Positions 43,249 to 51,652 of a stretch of DNA of 64,000 nt are shown here, one piece after another. Below the pieces are notes generated by a model. The model worked only from the letters and a program-made list of their open reading frames with translations, ran no database searches and was not told the origin of the DNA. This DNA is from Myxococcus fulvus (GTDB taxonomy: Bacteria > Myxococcota > Myxococcia > Myxococcales > Myxococcaceae): positions 310,001 through 374,000 of the forward strand of contig NZ_FOIB01000011.1 of NCBI RefSeq assembly GCF_900111765.1. The letters are read 5' to 3'. Each line of letters opens with the position of its first letter. The stretch's first letter is position 1. A program made the translations under genes and the position numbers.

Positions 43249-43590
43249 CTACGGATGCGGGTTGCTGCTCCAGCAGACGGCGTGGGCATCACGTCCGCAG
43301 AAGTTGTTCGCGTAGGCGTTGCAGTCGCCGTACCCGACGGTCTGCGTGGCCCACATCCACTCGCTGGTGCTGCGGCAGCGCCACGAACACGTGCGGCCGC
43401 CCTGCGCCCAGCCGGCACAGTTGGCGGTCCAGGAGGCGCTCACCTCGCCCGGGACGCGGTCCTTCGTCATCACGACGGGGGACGGGTCCGGCAGCGTGGA
43501 GGCTTCGGTCTCCTCCAAAGGCGCGCCGCACGCGCCGAGGAACATCGCGGAGGCCAGCGCCAGCAACAGGGGATTCGTCGGCTTCTTCAT
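43249..43590 (-). CDS. Small Cys-rich lipoprotein
   Basis: 113 residues from ATG 43590. Signal and lipobox are MKKPTNPLLLALASAMFLGAC. After a short acidic linker come six Cys in the pattern C-x9-C-x3-C, then C, C in NNFCGRD and C in AVCWSS, ending at the C-terminus. The same pattern occurs in the neighbour at 43626, so these are paralogues of one small disulphide-stabilised secreted family. The family is not one I recognise. The two genes are 35 bases apart and probably co-transcribed. Confidence 0.7.
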   Translation of the reverse strand: MKKPTNPLLLALASAMFLGACGAPLEETEASTLPDPSPVVMTKDRVPGEVSASWTANCAGWAQGGRTCSWRCRSTSEWMWATQTVGYGDCNAYANNFCGRDAHAVCWSSNPHP

Positions 43591-43625
43591 GGGAGGGATT
43601 CCAGGGGTGGGGAAGGGGAACAGGC

Positions 43626-43910
43626 TCAGGGGATGCTCCAGCAGACGCTGTACGGCTCCCGGCCGCAGTAACGCCGCGCCAGGTCCTCGCACTGGCCCCA
43701 CGCGACGTCGTTGTAGCCGTACCAGTGACGCCAGTCGTTGGCCGTGCACTTGAACGTGCAGTGCCGCGCGCCCTGGTCATAGCCCTCGCAGACGCCCTGC
43801 TCCGTCTCTCCGAGCGTGCCCTCCGCGTCCGTCAGCTCCTCCGGCGCGCCGCCGCACGCCGCCAACATTCCTCCAAATGCCAGACCGATGATGAGTGACT
43901 TCATCTTCAC
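43626..43910 (-). CDS. Small Cys-rich lipoprotein, paralogue
   Basis: 94 residues from GTG 43910 (ATG 43904 is an alternative). Signal and lipobox are MKMKSLIIGLAFGGMLAAC. The mature part is short and acidic, then shows the six-Cys pattern seen next door (GARHCTFKC, WGQC, RRYCGRE, SVCWS) and is rich in Trp and Tyr. Upstream (43911-44060) is an AT-rich stretch that probably holds the promoter of the pair. Function unknown; secretion and disulphide bonding are inferred. Confidence 0.7.
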   Translation of the reverse strand: MKMKSLIIGLAFGGMLAACGGAPEELTDAEGTLGETEQGVCEGYDQGARHCTFKCTANDWRHWYGYNDVAWGQCEDLARRYCGREPYSVCWSIP

Positions 43911-44061
43911 GGGTGATTGTCCTTGGTGTGTGTGCCGGCGAGATGGCCGGCTCCCGAAGGTTATTGTGTTTGTGGGGATTTAGGCAAATTCCATGTTTTA
44001 ATGGATTTATTGCTTTGGAGATTGCCCCTGGGGCGGAAAGGCTTGTCTTGGGCAGCGGGCC
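43911..44061 (-). promoter_or_regulatory. AT-rich promoter region of the small lipoprotein pair
   Basis: The stretch around 43965-44025 is conspicuously AT-rich for this genome, with TTTTAATGGATTTATTG-like sequence just upstream of the reverse-strand lipoprotein genes and downstream of the large fusion gene. It is the best place for their promoter; no exact -35/-10 can be fixed. Confidence 0.4.
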
Positions 44062-46500
44062 TCAGTTCACCGGGGCGTCGGCCAGGGTGTCCGCCAGCCG
44101 CGCGCCCTCGGTGTTCAGCAGGCACCTGGCGAACAGGTAGAAGCGGTAGGCGTCCCGGAAGTTCGAGCCCAGGCCGAACGAGACGCGGATGGCGCCGCAG
44201 TTGCCCTTGTTGAGGATCTTGTCGTCGAAGGTCTTGCAGTCGAGGATCTTCTCCGTCTTGTCGAGCTCGCAGTGCTCCGCGCCGGCGGTGGTGTACGTGG
44301 CCTGCTGCACGGCGCCCAGGTTGCAGAAGCACCCGTTGCGCACCGTGATGCCGAAGGACTCGGCGGTCCGCTTGACGAGGGCGTGCGGGAAGACGGCGTT
44401 GTAGCAGTCGAAGAAGTTCAGCATGACCGTCGCCCCCTTGTGCTCGGGCGGCGGGCCGTAGATGCGGCAGAGCGGGGTCTGGGCCTTGATGTCGTGCCGC
44501 AGCTCCAACAGCCGCGTCTCCAGCCACCTGGCCAGCGCCGTCGAGCGCGCGCGGAGCTCATCCAGCCCGAGCCGGGAGAGGAACTCGAACCCCTGGGCGA
44601 TGGCGTGGAAGGACGCGTAGTTGGGCGTGCCGACCTCGAACCGCTTCCCGTCGTCGCGGTGCAGCAGCCGGTCCGTGGGAGACCACGGGCCCGAGTAGTA
44701 GCACACCGCGCCGCCCGCGAATGACGGCGGGGTCAGCTTGCGAAGCGAGGAGCGCCTGGCGAGGAGGCACCCCGCCCCGGTCGGATGGCCGAACATCTTG
44801 TAGAACGAGATCGCGATGAAGTCGGGGTGATGCACCGAGCAGTCCAGCCGGGACTGGGGGACGAGCGCCGCCGCGTCACACAGCACCATCGCGCCCTTCT
44901 CCTGCGCCAGCGGAATCCACTTCAAGTCATGCCTGGCGCCCGTGGCGTTGGACTGCGCCGGGTACGCGAGCAGGTGCGGGTGCCTCGGGTCGAGCTTCTC
45001 GAGCGAGCGCCGCATCGAGCTGTCGAGAATCAAGAGGTCCTTGTCCAGCGGGACGTACTTCACCGAGGCCCCCTTGGACTTCGCGTACTCGCGCAGGCCG
45101 TGGACCGAGGTGTGGTTGTCCTTGGTGAGCAGGACCTCCGAGCCGCTCTCGAAGGGGAACGACTCCGCCACCAGTCGGATGGCGCCGCTGGCGTTGGGGG
45201 TGAAGATGATTTCGTATTCCTCCGGCGCACAGCGGAAGAACCGATAGATCTCCGCGCGGGCCTTCTCGAAGGCCGCATCGGAGGACTTCGAGCCGGTGTG
45301 CGGGTTGCCGAGGATGGTGCTCTTGAGCACCTGGTAGTCCTGCGCCAGGAGGCTCTCCGGGGCGAGCGTGCCTCCCACGTGGTCCAGGTACGCCTCCTGG
45401 AGGGCATCCAGGCGCGAGAACTCGGTGCCGCGCAGCGCTTCCACCTCGGCCTCGGGGTAGGCCGGGTGCTCGGCCAGGAAGGCGGCCTTCATCGCGTGAT
45501 AGGGCCGCAGCAGCTGGGCCTCCGCGAGCGGGAGCGGCCTGTCCGCGGGGTTCTCGACGAGCGCGGGCGCCAGCTGGCGGAACGCGCTCAGCGCCGAGAA
45601 GTCGGGCCGGGGGCTCGGGGCGACGGACTCCTTGCAGGCCTGGTCCACCTGCCCGCGCAGGAGCCAGGCCTTGACCTGGTAGTCCCGGGTGGGGACCTGC
45701 TCGTGGAACTCCCGGAGCATCGTGTCCAGGTAGCCCTCGCGGGTGAGGGTGTCGCACTGGTTGAACTCCTCCAGGAGGATGCAGGCATTGAAGAGGAACT
45801 CGCGCGTGTCCGGGTCGTCCAGGTGGAAGGACAGGGGACATGAGGTCGCGACCTCGCTGACGCCCCGACAGAGCCCCTCCAGGGAGAAGGCGCGGGTGAT
45901 GGCGGAGGGGTCGGTCAGGCTGAGGGCCGCGTCCATGATGGCCGAGGGCGTCCCGAAGTGCTTCTGGGATTGCCGACGGGCCAGGTCGAACAGCTCGTTG
46001 TAATGGAAGACGGTGCCGTAGATCTTCCCGCCCGGGCGCAGCACCCGCTTGAACTCCCGGGCGACGCGGGCCTTGTCCGGCGGGAACATCAGCCCGAAGC
46101 CGCAGACGATGATGTCGAAGCTGTTGTCCGCGAAGGGCATGTCCGCCATGTCCACGTCGGAGTGGAAGGTGACGTCCCGTCGGAGCTCCTCGCTGACCAC
46201 CTTCTTCGCCATGTCGATGGCGATCTTCGACAGGTCCGTGGCGACGAGCCGCAGGTCCAGCGGCCGGGCCAGGTCCTCGTAGAGGTGGGTGGTGATGCGG
46301 CCCGTCCCACACGCGACCTCCAGGATGCTCGTCGGGGGAGCGTCCGGACGGATGTCCTTGCGAATCTCCCGGACGAGCAGCTCTCCATAGGGTTTGAAGA
46401 GCCGGGGGCCGAGGACGCGCTCGTAGAACTCCATGAACGTGCTCAGGGACCACTTCTGCTCCGACACGGTCTTGCAGTGATGCGGTGCGGTGTTGTGCAT
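44062..46500 (-). CDS. SAM methyltransferase fused to MOCOS-like class V PLP enzyme
   Basis: 812 residues from ATG 46500, with GGGAG upstream. Residues about 10-240 form a class I methyltransferase: ILEVACGTGRITTHL (SAM binding), ATDLS, MPFADNSFD and RVLRPGG. Residues about 375-805 form an aminotransferase class V fold closest to the N-terminal half of molybdenum-cofactor sulfurase: YLDHVGGTL, NPHTGSKSS, VLCDAAALVPQ, SFYKMFGHPTGAG (PLP Lys) and RNGCFCNLGA, where MOCOS has a catalytic-type Cys. There is no MOSC domain. It may mobilise sulphur or act as a lyase, with the methyltransferase acting on the same product. The fusion is unusual; substrate unknown. Confidence 0.8.
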   Translation of the reverse strand: MHNTAPHHCKTVSEQKWSLSTFMEFYERVLGPRLFKPYGELLVREIRKDIRPDAPPTSILEVACGTGRITTHLYEDLARPLDLRLVATDLSKIAIDMAKKVVSEELRRDVTFHSDVDMADMPFADNSFDIIVCGFGLMFPPDKARVAREFKRVLRPGGKIYGTVFHYNELFDLARRQSQKHFGTPSAIMDAALSLTDPSAITRAFSLEGLCRGVSEVATSCPLSFHLDDPDTREFLFNACILLEEFNQCDTLTREGYLDTMLREFHEQVPTRDYQVKAWLLRGQVDQACKESVAPSPRPDFSALSAFRQLAPALVENPADRPLPLAEAQLLRPYHAMKAAFLAEHPAYPEAEVEALRGTEFSRLDALQEAYLDHVGGTLAPESLLAQDYQVLKSTILGNPHTGSKSSDAAFEKARAEIYRFFRCAPEEYEIIFTPNASGAIRLVAESFPFESGSEVLLTKDNHTSVHGLREYAKSKGASVKYVPLDKDLLILDSSMRRSLEKLDPRHPHLLAYPAQSNATGARHDLKWIPLAQEKGAMVLCDAAALVPQSRLDCSVHHPDFIAISFYKMFGHPTGAGCLLARRSSLRKLTPPSFAGGAVCYYSGPWSPTDRLLHRDDGKRFEVGTPNYASFHAIAQGFEFLSRLGLDELRARSTALARWLETRLLELRHDIKAQTPLCRIYGPPPEHKGATVMLNFFDCYNAVFPHALVKRTAESFGITVRNGCFCNLGAVQQATYTTAGAEHCELDKTEKILDCKTFDDKILNKGNCGAIRVSFGLGSNFRDAYRFYLFARCLLNTEGARLADTLADAPVN

Positions 46501-46826
46501 TGCGGGCTCCCAAGAGCAGTGAGGTGTGGGGTGATGGTTTGCGTATGCCATTGGGTGTGCGGTGGGTCAATGGCTTGGGTGGATGTCATTGTGGCTGTCG
46601 GTGTGGTTTGAGGGGTGTGTCTGTTGTTGTGGGGCGTGCTGCGGGCTGGGCGTTGGCCCGCACCGACTGTGATTGGGCGGTGCGGGTCAGCCTGAATTCG
46701 CGGGGCGAGGGTGTGTCATCCCGCGCGACGGGTCGACGCTGCGGGGCTGGCCGTGGCACGGCCGAGTGGCTGCTGCAGGTGGCGCCACCCGAGGTCATCT
46801 TCCTCCTCGGGCCTGGAGGGAGTTCC
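46501..46826. promoter_or_regulatory. Divergent intergenic region, G/T-rich
   Basis: 326 bases between the divergent fusion gene and the DUF2254-like gene. Positions about 46516-46640 are strongly biased to G and T on the + strand (GTGTGGGGTGATGG-like), unlike neighbouring coding DNA. It must hold both promoters, but I see no clear -35/-10 pair, gene or hairpin. Confidence 0.4.
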
Positions 46827-48146
46827 ATGGTCGACCGCCGTCTGCGCAGGCTCCTCCTGGAGCCCTATTGGCTGGTGCTGCTCGGCGCCCTGGCCGTCGG
46901 AGGGGTGCTCGGGCTCTGGCTGGCGCGCGAGCAGTCGGACACCGCCTCGCCGCTGTTCGGGCTGGCCTGGCGCAAGGACATCAGCGACACGCGCTCCGCG
47001 CTCACGGCGCTGTTCGGGGTCCAGCTCACCGTGCTCACGCTGGTGCTCTCCCTGAATGCGCCGGTGATCCAGTCCGCGGCGAACCAGTACTCCCCCCGGC
47101 TGGTCCCCCTCTACTTGAAGAGCGCGCCCCTGCGCGCCGCCATTCCCTGGTTCTGCCTCTCCAGCGGCTACCTGCTCGTGGCCGTCCGCGAGCTGGGGTT
47201 CATGGTCGACACGGCGGAGCGACCACGGCCCGTCCTCTCGGGGGCCTTCCTCGTCGTCGCCTGTGCCCTCCTGGCGCTGGTCGCCTGCCTGGTGCGCACG
47301 TTCCGGTACATGCGCGTGGAGCGGGTGCTCGGGCTCGTCCAGGAGCTCGTCGTCTCGGCCGCGGAGCGCCGCATCCGCGCGCGCCTCCACCGGCTTCCCC
47401 TGGACCCCGCCGCGAGCCTCCCCTGGTCTCCTGGAGCCCTCGCGCTCACGGCGCCAGCCTCGGGCTACCTCGCCGAGGTCGACCTCCGACGCCTCACCCG
47501 GCTCGCGCGGCAGTGGCGCGTGCGCGCGCGCATCGACGTGCTCGTCGGTGACTACGTCGACGCGGGTGACGTCATCGGCTGGGTGGTGGCGGACGCTGGC
47601 GGGCCCGTGGACCCGCACGCGAGCCCCGCCCTCTCCTCCACCCTGGACCTCACCGCCGCCCGGGAGCCCGACTGCGACCCCGCGCTCGGCATCCGCATCC
47701 TCGTCGACGTCGCGAACCGGGCCCTCTCCTCGTCCTCGAACGACGCCTACACGGCGAGGCAGGCCCTGCAACAGGTCCGCTCGGTGCTCCGCCGTCTGGG
47801 GCGGCTGCCCCTGGGCGACTGGAACGTCGTCGACGCCGACGGCCAGGTCCGCGCCTCCGTCGCGGGGATGTACCTGCGCGACTTCCTCTTCCTCTCCGTG
47901 GACGGGCCGCTCCAGTACGGCACGGGCAACTCCGAGGTCCTCGAGGAGGTGCTCCAGATTGCCTTCGCCATGGGGCGCTCGGCGCACGACGCGGAGGACC
48001 TCGCCGCGGCCCACTCCCTGGTGACGCGGGTGCTGGCGGACGCCGCGGCCCACGGCGCGCCGGAGCGTGAATGCTTCCACCGCCTGCTGCGCGAAGCGAA
48101 GCGCGCCCGGCTGTCCCTCGAGCTCGCCACGGCTTCCCCTCAGTAA
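46827..48146 (+). CDS. DUF2254-like membrane protein
   Basis: About 439 residues from ATG 46827, preceded by GGAGGGAG. Four or so N-terminal hydrophobic segments (about 14-33, 52-75, 95-115, 130-150) are followed by a large soluble domain. The arrangement and the RSALTALFGVQLTVLTLVLSL segment match the DUF2254 predicted-membrane family. The soluble part contains GYLAEVDLRRLTRLA and DYVDAGDVIGWV. Function is not known for the family. The last seven bases overlap the convergent asparaginase gene. Confidence 0.75.
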   Translation: MVDRRLRRLLLEPYWLVLLGALAVGGVLGLWLAREQSDTASPLFGLAWRKDISDTRSALTALFGVQLTVLTLVLSLNAPVIQSAANQYSPRLVPLYLKSAPLRAAIPWFCLSSGYLLVAVRELGFMVDTAERPRPVLSGAFLVVACALLALVACLVRTFRYMRVERVLGLVQELVVSAAERRIRARLHRLPLDPAASLPWSPGALALTAPASGYLAEVDLRRLTRLARQWRVRARIDVLVGDYVDAGDVIGWVVADAGGPVDPHASPALSSTLDLTAAREPDCDPALGIRILVDVANRALSSSSNDAYTARQALQQVRSVLRRLGRLPLGDWNVVDADGQVRASVAGMYLRDFLFLSVDGPLQYGTGNSEVLEEVLQIAFAMGRSAHDAEDLAAAHSLVTRVLADAAAHGAPERECFHRLLREAKRARLSLELATASPQ

Positions 48147-49126
48147 CGCAGGAAAGCGTCCTGCACGGCCCTCGCGTCCATCCCCCGTGCCAGGCACAGC
48201 TGGAGCAGCACCCGGCTCTTCTGCGGGTTGAGCTGGTCCGCCGCCACCAGGCCCAGGGCGTCGTCATCCACCTCGATGTTGCGCCCCACGTCGCCGCTCA
48301 CCACCCGGGTGCTGCGCACGACGACCACCCCGGCCCGGACCGCCTCCGCGAGCGCCCGGGCGACGCCGGTGGACACGTTGCCATTGCCCATCCCCGCCAC
48401 CACCAGGCCCCGCGCCCCCAGGGACACGCTGGCGTGCACCAGGTCCGGGGGCATGTTGGCGTGCCCGTAGAGGATGTCGACGCGAGGCAGCCGCTCCAGC
48501 CCCTCCACCGAGAACTCGGACGCCTCGGTGTGCAGCCGCGAGGGCCGACGGAAGTAGCGGATGCGGCCATAGCGGGCGGTGCCCAGGAGCCCCGGGTCCG
48601 GGGAGATGAACGTCTGCACGTCCGTGGTGCTCGCCTTCGTCACGTCCCGGGCGCTGTGCAGGTCGTCGTTCAGCACCACGATGGCCCCGCGTCCTCGCGC
48701 CTCGGGGTCCGCCGCCACCGCGACCGCGTTGTACAGGTTCAGCGGACCGTCCGCGCTCAACGAGGTCGCCGGTCGCATCGCCCCCGTGAGGACCACGGGC
48801 CTGTGGCTCTTCAGGACCAGGTGGAGGAAGTAGCCCGTCTCCTCCAGGGTGTCCGTGCCGTGGGTGATGACGAGCCCGTCCGCCTCGTCCCGGGCGAACA
48901 GCGCCCCGCACCGCGCCGCCAGCCGCAGCCAGAGCGCGTCATCCATGTCCTGGCTGCCCACCTGGGCCACCTGCTCGCCCTCCAGCCGCGCCAGGGCGCG
49001 CAGCCCCGGCACGGCGTCGATGAGGCCCTCCACCGCGACCTCACCCGAGCGGTAACCCGCCTCCACCTGGGAGCCTGCCTTGCCGGCGATGGTGCCGCCG
49101 GTGGCCAACAGACGCACTCTGGACAT
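48140..49126 (-). CDS. Type II-like L-asparaginase
   Basis: About 328 residues from ATG 49126 (GTG 49138 possible). Catalytic signatures are LLATGGTIAG (nucleophilic Thr) and VITHGTDTLEETG (second Thr, Asp), with DDLHSARDVTKASTTD later. It hydrolyses Asn to Asp and ammonia. No clear signal peptide is visible, so it may be cytoplasmic although its motifs look like type II enzymes. It lies about 30 bases downstream of no gene on its strand except the AbgT transporter gene, which it follows, so co-transcription with the transporter is likely. Confidence 0.9.
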   Translation of the reverse strand: MSRVRLLATGGTIAGKAGSQVEAGYRSGEVAVEGLIDAVPGLRALARLEGEQVAQVGSQDMDDALWLRLAARCGALFARDEADGLVITHGTDTLEETGYFLHLVLKSHRPVVLTGAMRPATSLSADGPLNLYNAVAVAADPEARGRGAIVVLNDDLHSARDVTKASTTDVQTFISPDPGLLGTARYGRIRYFRRPSRLHTEASEFSVEGLERLPRVDILYGHANMPPDLVHASVSLGARGLVVAGMGNGNVSTGVARALAEAVRAGVVVVRSTRVVSGDVGRNIEVDDDALGLVAADQLNPQKSRVLLQLCLARGMDARAVQDAFLRY

Positions 49127-49156
49127 GTCCGGACTCACTTGGGTGCCCGCCGTGGC

Positions 49157-50731
49157 TCACCCCAGGCCCCACGGTAGCCCCAGCACCTGCCAGGCCACCA
49201 GCAACAGCAGCCACAAGGCGAACACCACCACCACGTAGGGCAGCATCAAGGCCACGACGGTGCCGACGCCTGCTTCCTTCTGGTACTTCTGCGCGAACGT
49301 GACGATGAGCGCGAAGTAGGCATTCAGCGGCGAGACGGCGTTGAGCGGACCGTCGCCCACGCGGTACGCGGCCAGCACCGCCTCCGGCTCCACGCCCAGC
49401 CGCATCAGGAGCGGCACGAAGACGGGCGCGAAGATGGCCCACTTCGGGATGGCGCCCGTCATGATGAGGTCCAGCAGGGCGACCACCACGACGAACCCCA
49501 CGAGCAGCGGCAGCGCGCCCAGCCCCGCCTCCTCCAGGAAGTCGCCCATCTTCACGGCCGCCAGCGTCGCCATGTTGGTGTAGGTGAACAAGGCGATGAA
49601 CTGGCTGATGATGAACAGCAGGAAGATGAGCGAGCCCAGCCCGGCCACCGCCTTCTCCATGGCCTTGATGACATCCACGCTGCTGCGCAGCGTCTTCGCG
49701 CCCACGCCATAGGCCGCGCCCGCCACCAGGAACAGCAGGGTGATGGCGACGATCAGCCCGTTCATGAACGGCGAATCACCAATCAGGGCGCCCGTCTCCG
49801 GGTTCCTCAGCGGCGCGCCCGAGGGCAGCGTCAGCAGCGCGAAGAGCGCGACGACGGCGAGCACGCCCAGCCCCGCGAACTTCAGCCCCCGCGACTCGTC
49901 CGCGCTCAGCGCCGCGCCCGTCTCGGCCGGCTTTTCGCCCTTGTATTCGCCCAGCCGGGGCGAAACCACCCGGTCGGTGATGAACGAGACGACGAAGGTC
50001 AACATGATGACCGACGCGACGGAGAACCAGAAGTTCGCCGTCAGGTCGATGGAGCGCTCGGGGTTCAGGATGTGGATGGCGTCGTTCGTTATCTCCGTCA
50101 GGATGCCGTCCAGCGGCTTGATGAGGATGTTGACGGTGAAGACGGAGGCCACGCCGGCGAAGGACGCCGCCAGGCCCGCCAACGGATGCCTGCCCACGGT
50201 GAGGAAGGCGGCCGCCGCCAGGGGAATCAGGACGAGATAGCCCGCGTCGGCGGCGATGCTCGACAGGATGCCGACGAAGACGAGGATGTACGTCAGCGCC
50301 TTGCGGGGGGCCACCGCCACCAGCTTGCGAATCAGCGCGCCCACCAGGCCCGCCGCGTCCGCCACCCCCACGCCCAGCATCGCGACGATGATGACGCCCA
50401 CGGCGGTGAAGTTCATGAAGTTCTGGACGACGCCCTCGAACATGAACCGCAGGCCGTCACCGGTGAGCAGGCTCTTGGCCGCGGTGGTCGTCTCTTCCGG
50501 GAGGTGGGTCTCCAGGTTGATGGTCTGGTAGGTGACGCTGACGCCCATCCGGTAGAAGACGTGGGAGAGCAGGATGACCACGCCAATCAGCGCGACGAAG
50601 ATGACCGCGGGGTGGGGCACCTTGTTTCCCACCCGCTCGACGGTGTCGAGGATGCGCTCCAGCCCCTTCTTCTTGTGCGGAGCGTGGGGCTGCCGCTCCG
50701 GCATCGAGTCGTTGAAGTGAGCTGCCTTCAT
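49157..50731 (-). CDS. AbgT family transporter
   Basis: About 524 residues from ATG 50731. A basic cytoplasmic N-terminus precedes about 11-13 hydrophobic segments. Segments such as GNKVPHPAVIFVALIGVV, FMNFTAVGVIIVAMLGVGVA and SPLNAYFALIVTFAQKYQ are typical of AbgT proteins, which take up p-aminobenzoyl-glutamate or export sulphonamide-like folate compounds. It lies 30 bases upstream of the asparaginase gene on the same strand, which hints at uptake and breakdown of an amidated amino-acid compound. Length is normal. Confidence 0.88.
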   Translation of the reverse strand: MKAAHFNDSMPERQPHAPHKKKGLERILDTVERVGNKVPHPAVIFVALIGVVILLSHVFYRMGVSVTYQTINLETHLPEETTTAAKSLLTGDGLRFMFEGVVQNFMNFTAVGVIIVAMLGVGVADAAGLVGALIRKLVAVAPRKALTYILVFVGILSSIAADAGYLVLIPLAAAAFLTVGRHPLAGLAASFAGVASVFTVNILIKPLDGILTEITNDAIHILNPERSIDLTANFWFSVASVIMLTFVVSFITDRVVSPRLGEYKGEKPAETGAALSADESRGLKFAGLGVLAVVALFALLTLPSGAPLRNPETGALIGDSPFMNGLIVAITLLFLVAGAAYGVGAKTLRSSVDVIKAMEKAVAGLGSLIFLLFIISQFIALFTYTNMATLAAVKMGDFLEEAGLGALPLLVGFVVVVALLDLIMTGAIPKWAIFAPVFVPLLMRLGVEPEAVLAAYRVGDGPLNAVSPLNAYFALIVTFAQKYQKEAGVGTVVALMLPYVVVVFALWLLLLVAWQVLGLPWGLG

Positions 50732-50799
50732 GGTCGTCCCGTCCCTTTCCATCCGGGGACACGCTGCCGCTCAGCCGTCGCGACGCCGCGCGAGCCCCC

Positions 50800-51615
50800 T
50801 CAAATCGACAGCTCGCCTCCCACCGTGAGCGAGGTGTCCGTGGAGACCTTTCCCTCGGCGGGCCTGCTGTCGTGTCGCAAGTCGAAGAACGTGGTGAGCG
50901 CGAAGCGGCCCGTCAGGTTCACGGACAGCTTCGTGGTGGAGGTCAGGAGGACCCGCGTGTCGCCAAACACATCCGGGAGCAGCAGCACGTACTCGCGGAG
51001 CTCGACGCGCTCGTTGATGTCATAGCGGAACATCGCTCCGAGCGAGGGTGACCACAGGTCCACGTTCTGCAGCTCCTTCCGGGTGGGGACGTACTGGAAC
51101 CTGTGGTCCCGGGCGTAGTGGGCGCCCAGGTACACCCGCAGGAGCAGCTCGTCGGTTTCCTTCTCCGTGCGCTCGAGCAGCGTGACACCCAGGCCCAGCT
51201 CCACCTCGGCGCGCAGCTCCAGGCTCGACAGGTGGTCGGTCTCCGCGCCCAGGTAGCTGTAGGCGCTGAGCAGGGGCGTGGCGCGATACTCCCCGCGCAC
51301 CCAGGCCCCGAGCGCCTCCGCGACCAGCTCTCGCGCTCCGTCCTCCGTGGCGGCCTTCCCGTAGGCGCCGTCCGCCTCCAGGGTGAAGGCCCACGTCGGT
51401 GACTCGTACTCCACCAGGGCGTTGCCCGTCAGCGTGTAGGAGCGGCTGTTGCCGGTGAAGAAGGAGGCGCCGACGCCGGCGGAGCCGCTCCAGGGGCCCG
51501 GGTCCTCCTCCGCGTCCTCGGTGCAGGGGTGCTCCGGCCCGTCGTCCGGCGCCGGGTCCGGCGGCGGCGCGGGAGTCTGGGAGAGGACGGTGAGGAGGAG
51601 GAGAAGAGGGCTCAT
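50800..51615 (-). CDS. DUF481 family outer-membrane protein
   Basis: 271 residues. A short signal peptide (MSPLLLLLTVLS) and a Pro/Asp/Glu-rich linker precede a beta-rich domain of alternating amphipathic strands (SGSAGVGASFFTGNSRSYTLTG onwards), ending in a C-terminal strand with LTVGGELSI. This matches the DUF481/YdiY-like family of predicted outer-membrane barrels. Function is unknown. It lies about 70 bases from the AbgT gene on the same strand. Confidence 0.78.
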   Translation of the reverse strand: MSPLLLLLTVLSQTPAPPPDPAPDDGPEHPCTEDAEEDPGPWSGSAGVGASFFTGNSRSYTLTGNALVEYESPTWAFTLEADGAYGKAATEDGARELVAEALGAWVRGEYRATPLLSAYSYLGAETDHLSSLELRAEVELGLGVTLLERTEKETDELLLRVYLGAHYARDHRFQYVPTRKELQNVDLWSPSLGAMFRYDINERVELREYVLLLPDVFGDTRVLLTSTTKLSVNLTGRFALTTFFDLRHDSRPAEGKVSTDTSLTVGGELSI

Positions 51616-51652
51616 ACACGCTCGGGTGTGACGGTGGTGCTCCCGGACGACG

